Source of the DNA: an uncultured Clostridia bacterium
GTDB lineage: Bacteria > Bacillota > Clostridia > Christensenellales > UBA1242
Direction of reading: 5' to 3'
Length of the DNA: 64,000 nucleotides
Assembly (NCBI GenBank): GCA_948442695.1
Contig: CAOJSF010000001.1
Coordinates: forward strand, 199,342 to 263,341
The position numbers and the translations under genes are program-made. This document shows positions 35,890 to 43,485 of this stretch, in pieces. Positions within the stretch are counted from its first letter, which is position 1. Every line of letters begins with the position of its first letter. Below the pieces are notes generated by a model that worked only from the letters and a program-made list of their open reading frames with translations, searched no databases and had not been told where the DNA came from.

Positions 35890-36524
35890 TAGCAATTTCT
35901 ACAGCATTCAAAAAGGCACTTATTGCTGTTTCTATAGGTGATAAAAAGGCGTTAAAAGAATTGTCTTCAAATTGCAAGCACGCAGAAAATATTTTGCCTG
36001 CAATTGATGAACTTCTTATGTCGCTTGATGGTAATCTTTCTGAGAATGACAGTTATTCGCTTGTTATAGGTCCAGGCTCATTCACAGGCCTTAGAATAGG
36101 AATTGCCCTTATCAAAGGCTTTATGGCAGGTAGTGGTGAAAAGAAGTTGATTACAATCACAACCAACGAACTTATGGCATATACATATACTAAAAAATTT
36201 CAACCTAAAGAAAATTTTTGTAGTGTGATTGATGCGCTGAGCAATTTGTATTATGTTTGCGAGTTTTCAAATGTTGGGGAAAAGATAGGGCAGGAAAGGC
36301 TTGTTGATGGCAATGGACTTGAAAAAATAAAATTGTTGAAAATAGGCTTGAGTGAAGAAAATGCACCTTGTGATGAATTTATAGAACCGACAGCCGAGGA
36401 CTTAATAGAACTGTCAAACATACTTTTAGAAGATGGTAAACTTACTAGACCTGAAAATCTGGTGCCATTATATATAAGAAAGAGTCAGGCAGAGGCTAGT
36501 CTTGACAACAAAAACCAAAAATAG
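35886..36524 (+). CDS. tsaB: TsaB, t6A synthesis scaffold
   Basis: A 212-aa ASKHA-fold protein. GPGSFTGLRIG is the family signature; the N-terminal strand MIAISTAFKKALIAVS replaces the common IDTS form. It dimerises with TsaD, which is not encoded nearby; rimI is also absent from this operon. Overlaps tsaE by four bases. Confidence 0.92.
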   Translation: MIAISTAFKKALIAVSIGDKKALKELSSNCKHAENILPAIDELLMSLDGNLSENDSYSLVIGPGSFTGLRIGIALIKGFMAGSGEKKLITITTNELMAYTYTKKFQPKENFCSVIDALSNLYYVCEFSNVGEKIGQERLVDGNGLEKIKLLKIGLSEENAPCDEFIEPTAEDLIELSNILLEDGKLTRPENLVPLYIRKSQAEASLDNKNQK

Positions 36525-36684
36525 AATGGAAAAAACAGAAATTTAAAAAAGCAAAAAAAGTTTAAAAAATTTATAAAAAATGATAGACTTTTTATAAAGA
36601 GCATTGTATAATGTGATAGAAACATATGAGAGTATAAAATGTTTTAATCTTATAAAAATTTTTAATAATAGAAGAGGAGAAAAA

Positions 36685-37242
36685 ATGAAAAAACCTGTTT
36701 ATATTAGATGTCCTAGATGTGAATTGAATTACATTCAAAAAAAAGACAAATATTGTTCTGTTTGCAAGGCTGAAATGGAAGCCAAAAAGGATGACTTAGA
36801 TGATCTTGATCTTGAACTTTGTCCTATCTGTAAAACAAATTATATTCAAGCGGATGAAATCATGTGTTCAACTTGCTTGAAAGAACATAGAAGTGAAGAT
36901 GGTGATCTTACAGGTGACTGGGAAGATTATTTGGTTTCAGATGATAATGAAGACTCTATCTATGATGAACTCGGTGAAATGGCGTCAGTGAACGAACTTA
37001 CAAAATCTGGAATGCTTGATGATGACGATATGGACTCTGTTGCATTTGCTGAAGATGATGATTTAGGTTTTGGCGAAGAAGATTTTGGTGAAGAGGGTGA
37101 AGAAATCGATGAAGTCGATGATTTTGAAGATGATTTCGAAGACGAAGATGATTTCGATTATGATGAGGATGAAGATTTCGACGATGACTTTGACGACGAT
37201 GACGATGAAGAAGATGAAGACTATGATGATGACGATGAATAA
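36685..37242 (+). CDS. Zinc-ribbon protein with a long poly-acidic tail
   Basis: A 185-aa protein. Two zinc-ribbon-like modules occur: CPRC with CSVC in the first 30 residues, and CPIC with CSTC at about 50-75. The last roughly 75 residues are almost only Asp and Glu with Phe and Tyr. Such tails mimic nucleic acid or bind basic proteins; the RNA polymerase delta subunit is similar in its tail only. GAGGAG precedes ATG 36685; the frame extends to TTG 36604, but that overlaps a TATAAT. Function unknown. Confidence 0.75.
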   Translation: MKKPVYIRCPRCELNYIQKKDKYCSVCKAEMEAKKDDLDDLDLELCPICKTNYIQADEIMCSTCLKEHRSEDGDLTGDWEDYLVSDDNEDSIYDELGEMASVNELTKSGMLDDDDMDSVAFAEDDDLGFGEEDFGEEGEEIDEVDDFEDDFEDEDDFDYDEDEDFDDDFDDDDDEEDEDYDDDDE

Positions 37243-37363
37243 AAATCTGTCATATTCAAAATTTTGTTAAATCTTAAGCAGTAATATAGAATTTATACTT
37301 AAATTAAACAATAAAAAAAGGAAGAATTTAGTCACTAAATTTTGAAACTAGCGGAAAAACAAG

Positions 37364-37397
37364 GAAAACACCAAAACAACAAGGTGTTTTCTTTTTT
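37364..37397 (+). terminator. Inward terminator at left end of cassette 2
   Basis: GAAAACACC and GGTGTTTTC form a 9-bp stem followed by T6, at the same place as in cassette 1 but with different stem bases. Confidence 0.85.
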
Positions 37398-37398
37398 C

Positions 37399-37685
37399 CT
37401 TACTCTCTCTTATCTGCCACAAAAACGAATAATTATGCCGTTGTCACAGGTTGTCGTTCAAATAACACTTCTAACAATCATAAGACACTCGTATTGACCT
37501 TGACAACAAAGAATATTCGTTTATACTAAAAATTGAGAGAAGAAAACAAAAAGCAAAAGAGCGGATTGCGTTACACTCCGCCAGCAACCGCTCTTTTGCA
37601 AAGAAATTAAGTTTTAGGTGTGTGCTTGTCTGGCGAGGCGAAGCCGAGCCACTTGTATCAAGACAAGCACACGCCTAAGTGCCAA
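37399..37685 (+). ncRNA. Structured non-coding core of cassette 2 (candidate RNA)
   Basis: Same helices as in cassette 1: a CTCTCT-type arm (37403-37410) with GAGAGA (37535-37540); AAACGAATA with TATTCGTTT (9 bp); GCAAAAGAGCGG (37553-37564) with 37588-37599 (12 bp); and AGGTGTGTGCTTGTCT (37616-37631) with 37661-37676 (16 bp, one G-T). The last loop reads GGCGAGGCGAAGCCGAGCC, a small nested hairpin with GCGAAGC. Differences from cassette 1 keep pairing in several places. Here the core precedes the cargo gene on the same strand. Confidence 0.6.
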
Positions 37686-37778
37686 ATTATTTTTTAAAAA
37701 TTATTTTAATTTTTGCTACAAACAATGCAAGTTTATGATATAATAAAATTATAATGAAAAAGTTAGTGGAGGTACATA

Positions 37779-38501
37779 ATGAAATTAATAATAAACGCAG
37801 ATGATATTGGCTATTCAAAAAGCATAACTGACGGAATTATTGAAGGGATAAATTATGGTTGCATATCTTCGACATCAATTATGGCAAATGGGAAATATGC
37901 CGATTATGCAATAAAAGAGTTGATAAAAAATAATATAAAAGAAATTGGTTTGCACATTACACTGACAACAGGAAAGCCTTTGACGGATTGTCCTAGTTTG
38001 ATTGATGAAAATGGGAATTTCTTTTATAACAGAAAACAAATTGAAAATCCAAATCTTAAAGCAGAAGAAGTTTATAATGAAATTATAGCACAAATTGATT
38101 ATATTGAGAAAAGAGGTGTAAAAATAAACCATATTACACAACACCATCATTTGGAAGATAATCAAGTAATAAACCAAGTTGTAGAAAAAATTTGTTTGCA
38201 AAAAACATTGCCAGTGAGAAAGTTTCTTGAATTTAAAACAAAATGTAAGCATCCCGATGAACTTGTAATAAGTTTTACATTTCAAAATAATACAGTTGAG
38301 GAAATTGAAAAAATTATAAAACAATATAAATCAACAAATAAAATTGTTGAAATTATGTCCCATGCAGGACACATCGATGATTACACAAAGTCCATAAGTA
38401 GCCAAGATTCCAGAGAACGAGAATTATTAGCATTGAAAAAGGCAAAAGATTTAGGCGTTTTTAATGAAGTTGACTTAGTCGGATTTGAAATATTTGCTTA
38501 A
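37779..38501 (+). CDS. YdjC/ChbG-type carbohydrate deacetylase (cassette 2 cargo)
   Basis: A 240-aa protein with the YdjC fold: metal-binding NADD (6-9), GLHITL (His59), HITQHHHLEDN (His122-124) and SHAGHID. The family removes acetyl groups from chitooligosaccharides or related sugars using a divalent metal. Key residues are present, so it is probably active. GTGGAGG precedes ATG. It is the only gene of cassette 2. Confidence 0.87.
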   Translation: MKLIINADDIGYSKSITDGIIEGINYGCISSTSIMANGKYADYAIKELIKNNIKEIGLHITLTTGKPLTDCPSLIDENGNFFYNRKQIENPNLKAEEVYNEIIAQIDYIEKRGVKINHITQHHHLEDNQVINQVVEKICLQKTLPVRKFLEFKTKCKHPDELVISFTFQNNTVEEIEKIIKQYKSTNKIVEIMSHAGHIDDYTKSISSQDSRERELLALKKAKDLGVFNEVDLVGFEIFA

Positions 38502-38506
38502 AATAA

Positions 38507-38543
38507 AAAGACGTACTATCTAAAATTGATAGTATGTCTTTTT
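38507..38543. terminator. Terminator at right end of cassette 2
   Basis: AGACGTACTATC and GATAGTATGTCT pair (one G-T) around a 7-nt loop, followed by T5 that runs into the right inverted repeat. Confidence 0.85.
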
Positions 38544-38588
38544 GCTAGTTTCAAAATTTATATTCCTTGACTTCCTTTTTTTTGTAAT

Positions 38589-38618
38589 AAAAACCACCGG
38601 ATTGCCCGGTGGTTTTTT
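38589..38618. terminator. Terminator of the large surface protein gene
   Basis: AAACCACCGG and CCGGTGGTTT form a GC-rich stem with a short loop and T6; it serves the minus-strand gene and the cassette side. Confidence 0.85.
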
Positions 38619-38706
38619 CAATATAATATAAACTAAATTTATTTTTTTATTATATTCTTTAAGAAAATTTTTCTGCCTTTTAGAAATTGATAGGGCAGGA
38701 AAGCAA

Positions 38707-41700
38707 TTATTTTTTGCCTTTATTTGCCTTTTTCATTTCTTTTGCAAGTGCTTTTCTCTCTCTTCTTTCAGCGGTTAGTCTTTCATCTTCTTCCATAACA
38801 AGTTTTCTTTCGATTGACAATAGATAATCTGCAGTCATGCAATTTTCAATCTTTTCATTTAAGATATTTATCTTTTCATCAAGTCTTGAAATGTTTGAAT
38901 TATATTTTTTAAACTCATTTTCAACTGATTTTGAAATTTTACCGTCTGAAGATGTGCGTTGTTCTTTCACATATTCTTTATGCTCTTGCTCTAAAGTTTC
39001 TCTTTCTTGAACAAGACGAGATTTTGCCACTTGAAGGTCTTTCACTTCACCATCTCTCTTCTTTTGAGCCTCAGCCATGATTATGTCATGATTTACACTT
39101 ATTTTTCTGTCATAAGTTTCTTTCTTGATTCTGTCAATCTTCTTGATTTTAATCTTTTTGAAGATCATTCCGAGGATTGCGATTATAAGAGCAACTCCCA
39201 TGATAATTGAAGGAATCAAAATCCATGTTGAACTTGCAGAAGGTGATTCGTTTTCATTGTTGTTGTCATTGTCTGAATCTCCATCGTCTGGTGTCTCAGT
39301 CTGTTTTGCCTGAGTTGATTTAAACAATGTCTTTTCATAGCCAGGTTGGTTTGGAAGATTTGTGTAAGTTGCTTCATCTGAAGAAGTGAAGTCTAAATTA
39401 GATATAATAGCAGTCCCTAAAGAGTTGTCGCAATCAGAAACTAAAGTGAATGAGATTTTAGGGGTGGATGATTCACTTGAAGTCTTATAATAAATTTTAT
39501 AATGTTGAAGTTCGTCATCGCCAACAATTTCACTGATTGCTTCATAACCGTCAACAGTCACCTTAAAACCATATTTACATTTCTTATGGTCTTTGTCTGT
39601 TGTCCCTGCTTTTTCATCAAAGTAGGTTGCAAGGTCGAATGATAATTCATAAAAACTATCAGCGTTCATAGAAATGTTGAAAGCAGTTTTGAGTGTTGTG
39701 CTTGATGCAACACGATTTGAAATGACTAATAGATTGTTGTCGTTTACAATTCCGTAATTATTGTCTTTTCCATAAGCAAGTCCGCCAAAGTTTCCACAAT
39801 TTTCTGTGGTGAAGTTTGCATCATATACTTCGTCTACTGTGAATTTATAAGCAGGGCTTTCCTTAATACCTGAGAAAGGTTTTCCTTCAAGGTTGAGATA
39901 ATAGTTTGTCAAATCTGATTTATTTTCAGCCGTTTTAAAAGCCTCTTTAAAGTTTTCGCTTGAAGAGAGTGTGAAGTTGTCAAGATATACAATCCCGCCA
40001 ACTTTATTGTCTTCATCTCCCAAAGATACTTTTACTTGAATTGAGTGTGAAACTGTTTCGGCAGTGTGGAGATAAATATCCATGCTTGCCCAGTCATCAA
40101 GGCATTGTATGTCAGATTTTGAGAATAAAACAATTCCATTTTCATCTATTACTTCTACTTTGATTGAAGAAGCAGTCAGATTTGAAAATAGTTGGTTGTA
40201 ATAGTCAAATGAGAGTTTGTAGTATGAATTTGCTTCTATTGTGCTTGCAGATGAGAGCAGTGATTGATAACTGTCTTTTCTGTTGAACATCATATAAACA
40301 TTGTTTGGTTTTTTTGTTTTATTAGGATTTATTCCTGCCCAAACATATCCCTTATCTTTATATAAATTGTCATATGCTTCTTTGTCAGCAAGATATAAAA
40401 CTCCGCTTTCATTTAACTTGTCATTTTCTTTTGTTGCAGTCCAGTCTGTCGCTTTAACAGGGAATTTCCCTTCATCATTGTCATTTTCTGTTTTGTTGAA
40501 TTTTGAGTTTTTGAAACTTTCATCTTCTTCACTTGATTCGTTCCATTTAAATTCATGTTGATTTGAAGCGCCTGAGAAAGAACTGTATGCACTTCGTTCA
40601 ATCTGTATGTTGTCAATGGCAACACAACCTTCCGCTCTGTTTGAACTGTCGCCCAGCCAAAGTTCAAGATTGACTGATGTAGAAAACATACTGTGTGATT
40701 TGATGTAAAGTTCTACTGTTTGATAGTCATTCGCCCATGCGTTTGTCACATTTCCAGTGATTCCACTTGTTGAGCCAGTTTGAAGAGCATAATAATTTTT
40801 TTTATCGCTATCACTACTTATTATTGTAGGGTAGGCAGAATAGATATAATCGTTTTCCTTTACTTTAAGAGTGAATGAACCTTTTTGAAGAGTGCCTGAA
40901 ACTTTCATTTTAAGGCTTACTTTATATACTGAATGAGGTTCAAGTTTGATATCTTCAGATTTGACTCCAACATAGCCATCGCTTGAATAATCACTTGAAG
41001 TTGTCCAAAGCACAAGTGCCTTTGTGTTGTTGTAAGAGAAATCATCACCGAGATAATCATGTCCTGTCAAAATTTCAAAGTCTTTTTGAGATGTATCTCT
41101 TACATCAAGAATTTGGGCGTTTGCGTTTGATCTTGCACCTGCGATGATTTGCCAGTGATCACCCAAAACATTGCCATTTGTTTCATCTTCAAAATCAAAA
41201 TTCATATTAGCACTCTCATGCAAATAATAGTTTGGTTTTAATTCATCAATCAAAAATACAGTGTCTAAATTTTCATCCCAGTCTTGACTTGCGCTAAACT
41301 TTATGAATTTGTTGTCCTTATTGTTGTAACCATAATCTTGACTTAATTCCATAAACTGATTTTGAGAGTAGCGGGTGATAGAAACATTGTCAAAGAAAAC
41401 AGCACCTTCACTTCTTGAACCACCATTTGTGCCTAGATAAAGGTCGAGTGTCACAGTTTGAGATGAATTTCCTGTTGAAACAAAGAAATAAAATTCCTTC
41501 CATGTGTTGTTTGAAAAGTTTTCATAACCCAGTTTTATCTCTTCGCCGTCTTTGTCAGTAAGTCCACTTAAATAGATTGACCCTTGAGCAAAATCGTCTT
41601 CATTAAGCATTGCCTTTGCAGATACAGAGAAAACATAGTTTGAGTTTGCTTCCAAAGTAATTGAACTTGACCTATAACCCAAAAATGAACGAACATTTTT

Positions 41701-42117
41701 TTGTTTGAGTTTCTCTTTTGAGTTGATCATCATTATACGGCTGTCTTTCCCATGTGCTCCTGGATTTGTGACGAGCATATAATCATCTTTATTGTTTGAG
41801 AAGGTTGTGGTCTCAGTGCTGTCATCAGTATTTGTGCCTCTGCCTACATCAATAAGCATTCCTGTTGCATGACTGTCTTTTTCAATAGCATTCCAACCGG
41901 CAAGAGAATCGCCTTTTGTAAATGGAGTTGCACCTTGCTCGAAATTTGAATTTGTCAAGTTTACCTTTTCATTGTAATATCTGATATAACTTTCGCTAGC
42001 ACAAGCAACTTTGTTTCCAGTTGCCAAAGATATTCCTCCAAAAAGAGCGAATGGAAAAAGAAACATAGCACATAATTTTAAACATTTAGAATTTGATTTG
42101 TATCTTTTTTTAATCAT
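38707..42117 (-). CDS. Large surface protein with CBM-like repeats and cytosolic coiled coil
   Basis: An 1136-aa protein. A signal peptide (about 1-40, ending near KVACASES) is followed by four repeats of 180-250 residues that look like carbohydrate-binding jelly rolls: each has a YxFSVSAKA/YKVSLKMK/YYKLSFDYY-type strand and closes with FFDNVSI, AIDNIQI, YLDNFTL or IISNLDF. An Asp/Asn/Glu-rich linker leads to one membrane segment (about 965-990). The last 150 residues are cytosolic, charged and coiled coil. Binding of extracellular glycans with signalling or anchoring to a cytoplasmic scaffold is inferred. AAAGGTGG precedes ATG. Confidence 0.8.
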   Translation of the reverse strand: MIKKRYKSNSKCLKLCAMFLFPFALFGGISLATGNKVACASESYIRYYNEKVNLTNSNFEQGATPFTKGDSLAGWNAIEKDSHATGMLIDVGRGTNTDDSTETTTFSNNKDDYMLVTNPGAHGKDSRIMMINSKEKLKQKNVRSFLGYRSSSITLEANSNYVFSVSAKAMLNEDDFAQGSIYLSGLTDKDGEEIKLGYENFSNNTWKEFYFFVSTGNSSQTVTLDLYLGTNGGSRSEGAVFFDNVSITRYSQNQFMELSQDYGYNNKDNKFIKFSASQDWDENLDTVFLIDELKPNYYLHESANMNFDFEDETNGNVLGDHWQIIAGARSNANAQILDVRDTSQKDFEILTGHDYLGDDFSYNNTKALVLWTTSSDYSSDGYVGVKSEDIKLEPHSVYKVSLKMKVSGTLQKGSFTLKVKENDYIYSAYPTIISSDSDKKNYYALQTGSTSGITGNVTNAWANDYQTVELYIKSHSMFSTSVNLELWLGDSSNRAEGCVAIDNIQIERSAYSSFSGASNQHEFKWNESSEEDESFKNSKFNKTENDNDEGKFPVKATDWTATKENDKLNESGVLYLADKEAYDNLYKDKGYVWAGINPNKTKKPNNVYMMFNRKDSYQSLLSSASTIEANSYYKLSFDYYNQLFSNLTASSIKVEVIDENGIVLFSKSDIQCLDDWASMDIYLHTAETVSHSIQVKVSLGDEDNKVGGIVYLDNFTLSSSENFKEAFKTAENKSDLTNYYLNLEGKPFSGIKESPAYKFTVDEVYDANFTTENCGNFGGLAYGKDNNYGIVNDNNLLVISNRVASSTTLKTAFNISMNADSFYELSFDLATYFDEKAGTTDKDHKKCKYGFKVTVDGYEAISEIVGDDELQHYKIYYKTSSESSTPKISFTLVSDCDNSLGTAIISNLDFTSSDEATYTNLPNQPGYEKTLFKSTQAKQTETPDDGDSDNDNNNENESPSASSTWILIPSIIMGVALIIAILGMIFKKIKIKKIDRIKKETYDRKISVNHDIIMAEAQKKRDGEVKDLQVAKSRLVQERETLEQEHKEYVKEQRTSSDGKISKSVENEFKKYNSNISRLDEKINILNEKIENCMTADYLLSIERKLVMEEDERLTAERRERKALAKEMKKANKGKK

Positions 42118-42220
42118 GATTCCACCTTTTATAATATTACCTTAATATTATACAACATTTCTTACAAACAATCAAATAAAATTGAGATATTTATTCATAA
42201 TAATTGTATAAACTTTTTAT

Positions 42221-42247
42221 TTGACAGATAGGTCTAAATCAGACCTA
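42221..42247 (+). promoter_or_regulatory. Promoter with perfect palindrome upstream of the TauE pair
   Basis: TTGACA (42221-42226) is followed at once by TAGGTCT and AGACCTA, a perfect 7-bp inverted repeat with 5-nt spacer (42229-42247), in the place of the promoter spacer. A repressor or activator site is likely; the -10 is weak. Confidence 0.6.
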
Positions 42248-42293
42248 AAAATTGTTTGTTAAATTAAAATGTCTCGATATAAAGGAAATTATT

Positions 42294-42863
42294 ATGAAGG
42301 AAATAAAAAAAGACAAAACCCGTCAAAATAAGACAATCAAGAATTTTGATAATTTTGATAATTCGTCAAAAAAAACGTCAAAAATAGTTAAAAATGCTAA
42401 AAAAAATGATATTTTAAGAAAAAATAAGCCCATTGCGTCAAAAAAGAAGCAATTTGATAAAGAAAATTTTATTAATAAAAACAGAAAAAAACAAGCAGAT
42501 AAGTTTTCAAAAAAGCAAAAATTTGTGCTGGTTGTTACTGGAAGTATAATCGGTTTTTTAAATGGCTTTTTTGGTGGTGGCGGTGGAATGATTTGCGTTC
42601 CACTTTTGCAAAAGGTTTTAAATCTTGATGCAAAACGCTCTCACGCAACCGCTATTTTGGTGATTTTTCCTTTAAGTCTTATTTCCGCTTTTATATATGT
42701 TTTCAATGGATTTATCTCTTCTTTGCCACTTTTGACAATCGGAGCGGGAGTGGTTATAGGCGGAATTATAGGCTCTTTTGCACTAAAATTTTTGCCACCA
42801 AAGGCGGTAAGAGTTATATTTGCTGTTGTTATGTTTGTGGGAGGAATTAAACTTATTTTATGA
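42294..42863 (+). CDS. TauE/SafE-family half transporter, first subunit
   Basis: A 189-aa protein. The first 75 residues are very Lys-rich and polar; then four membrane segments carry the TauE/SafE signature GFLNGFFGGGGGMICVPLL. Members export organic anions such as sulfite or sulfoacetate and normally have both halves in one chain of about 250 residues. Here the second half is a separate overlapping gene, so a heterodimer is likely. AAAGGAA precedes ATG 42294; TTG 42252 is a weaker alternative. Confidence 0.82.
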   Translation: MKEIKKDKTRQNKTIKNFDNFDNSSKKTSKIVKNAKKNDILRKNKPIASKKKQFDKENFINKNRKKQADKFSKKQKFVLVVTGSIIGFLNGFFGGGGGMICVPLLQKVLNLDAKRSHATAILVIFPLSLISAFIYVFNGFISSLPLLTIGAGVVIGGIIGSFALKFLPPKAVRVIFAVVMFVGGIKLIL

Positions 42864-43228
42864 TTTTAGATATTGTTCTTTATATACTTTTTGGATTAAT
42901 CTCAGGAATATTTGGTGGACTGGGAATGGGTGGCGGAACTTTATTGATTCCGCTTCTCACAATCTTTTTAGGGCTTGACCAAAAACTTTGTCAAGGCATA
43001 AATTTGGTGGCATTTTTGGTTATGGCACTTTTTTCTCTTGTCATACATTTTAAAAATGGTTATCTTGAAACAAGAGGACTTCTTTTTATAATTTTGAGCG
43101 GAATTGTTTTCTCGCTGATCGGAGCATTAATAGCAGGAATTATTCCTTCTAAATATTTAAGAATGGCATTTGGCGTCTTTCTTTGCCTTTTGTCTCTCTA
43201 TCAGGGTTTTAAAGCATTAAAAAAATAG
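42860..43228 (+). CDS. TauE/SafE-family half transporter, second subunit
   Basis: A 122-aa protein with four membrane segments and its own signature SGIFGGLGMGGGTLLIPLL. Its ATG overlaps the stop of the first half (ATGA), so the two are made together. It lacks a Lys-rich extension. Together the pair has the eight segments of a complete transporter. Confidence 0.85.
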   Translation: MILDIVLYILFGLISGIFGGLGMGGGTLLIPLLTIFLGLDQKLCQGINLVAFLVMALFSLVIHFKNGYLETRGLLFIILSGIVFSLIGALIAGIIPSKYLRMAFGVFLCLLSLYQGFKALKK

Positions 43229-43259
43229 AAATATATTAATAATATATTTAAAAAATCAG

Positions 43260-43288
43260 TTTACTTTAATCGCAAAATATGTTAAAAT
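43260..43288 (+). promoter_or_regulatory. Promoter of the ferredoxin-Ppx-like operon
   Basis: TTTACT (43260-43265), 17-nt spacer, TAAAAT (43283-43288) extended by TGT (43280-43282). Confidence 0.65.
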
Positions 43289-43307
43289 ATCTCAAACGGA
43301 GGAAAAA

Positions 43308-43475
43308 ATGATAGATAAGAATAAATGTATTAGTTGTGGCACTTGTGTTTCAATTTGTCCTGTTGGTGCTATTAGTTTTGATAAAGATGCTAAAGCAGTG
43401 ATTGATAAGACAAAATGTATTCACTGTGGTGCGTGTGAAGCAAGTTGTCCTGTTGGAGCGATTAAACTTGATTAA
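43308..43475 (+). CDS. 2[4Fe-4S] bacterial ferredoxin
   Basis: A 55-aa clostridial-type ferredoxin: Cys7, 10, 13, 17 in CISCGTCVSICP and Cys37, 40, 43, 47 in CIHCGACEASCP bind two [4Fe-4S] clusters. It carries single electrons at low potential in the anaerobic cytoplasm. CGGAGG precedes ATG. The next gene starts 10 nt after its stop. A longer frame on the same strand overlaps it but is only an extension of the downstream gene. Confidence 0.93.
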   Translation: MIDKNKCISCGTCVSICPVGAISFDKDAKAVIDKTKCIHCGACEASCPVGAIKLD

Positions 43476-43485
43476 AGGAGATATA

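Larger units (their letters stand above)
37341..38555. mobile_element. Cassette 2: inverted-repeat element carrying a YdjC gene
   Basis: A 1215-bp unit bounded by TTTGAAACTAGC (37341-37352) and its reverse complement (38544-38555); with adjoining bases the repeat is 17 bp and perfect. The order is left repeat, inward terminator, conserved core, one gene, terminator, right repeat, as in cassette 1, but the cargo gene is unrelated and read in the opposite direction. Outside the repeats, AAAAAAAGGAAG (37313-37324) and CTTCCTTTTTTT (38571-38582) are exact complements, as if a terminator stem had been split by insertion. No mobility gene inside. Homology to cassette 1 lies in the ends and the core, not in the gene. 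Confidence 0.72.

Noticed and set aside
36685..37242. RNA polymerase delta subunit (RpoE)
   Set aside because: The tail is similar, but the N-terminal part has two Cys-rich zinc ribbons instead of the HARE-HTH domain.
37341..38555. Cassettes as integron gene cassettes with attC sites
   Set aside because: Ends are symmetric inverted repeats on both sides instead of a single attC after the gene; RYYYAAC/GTTRRRY core sites and an integron integrase are not seen.
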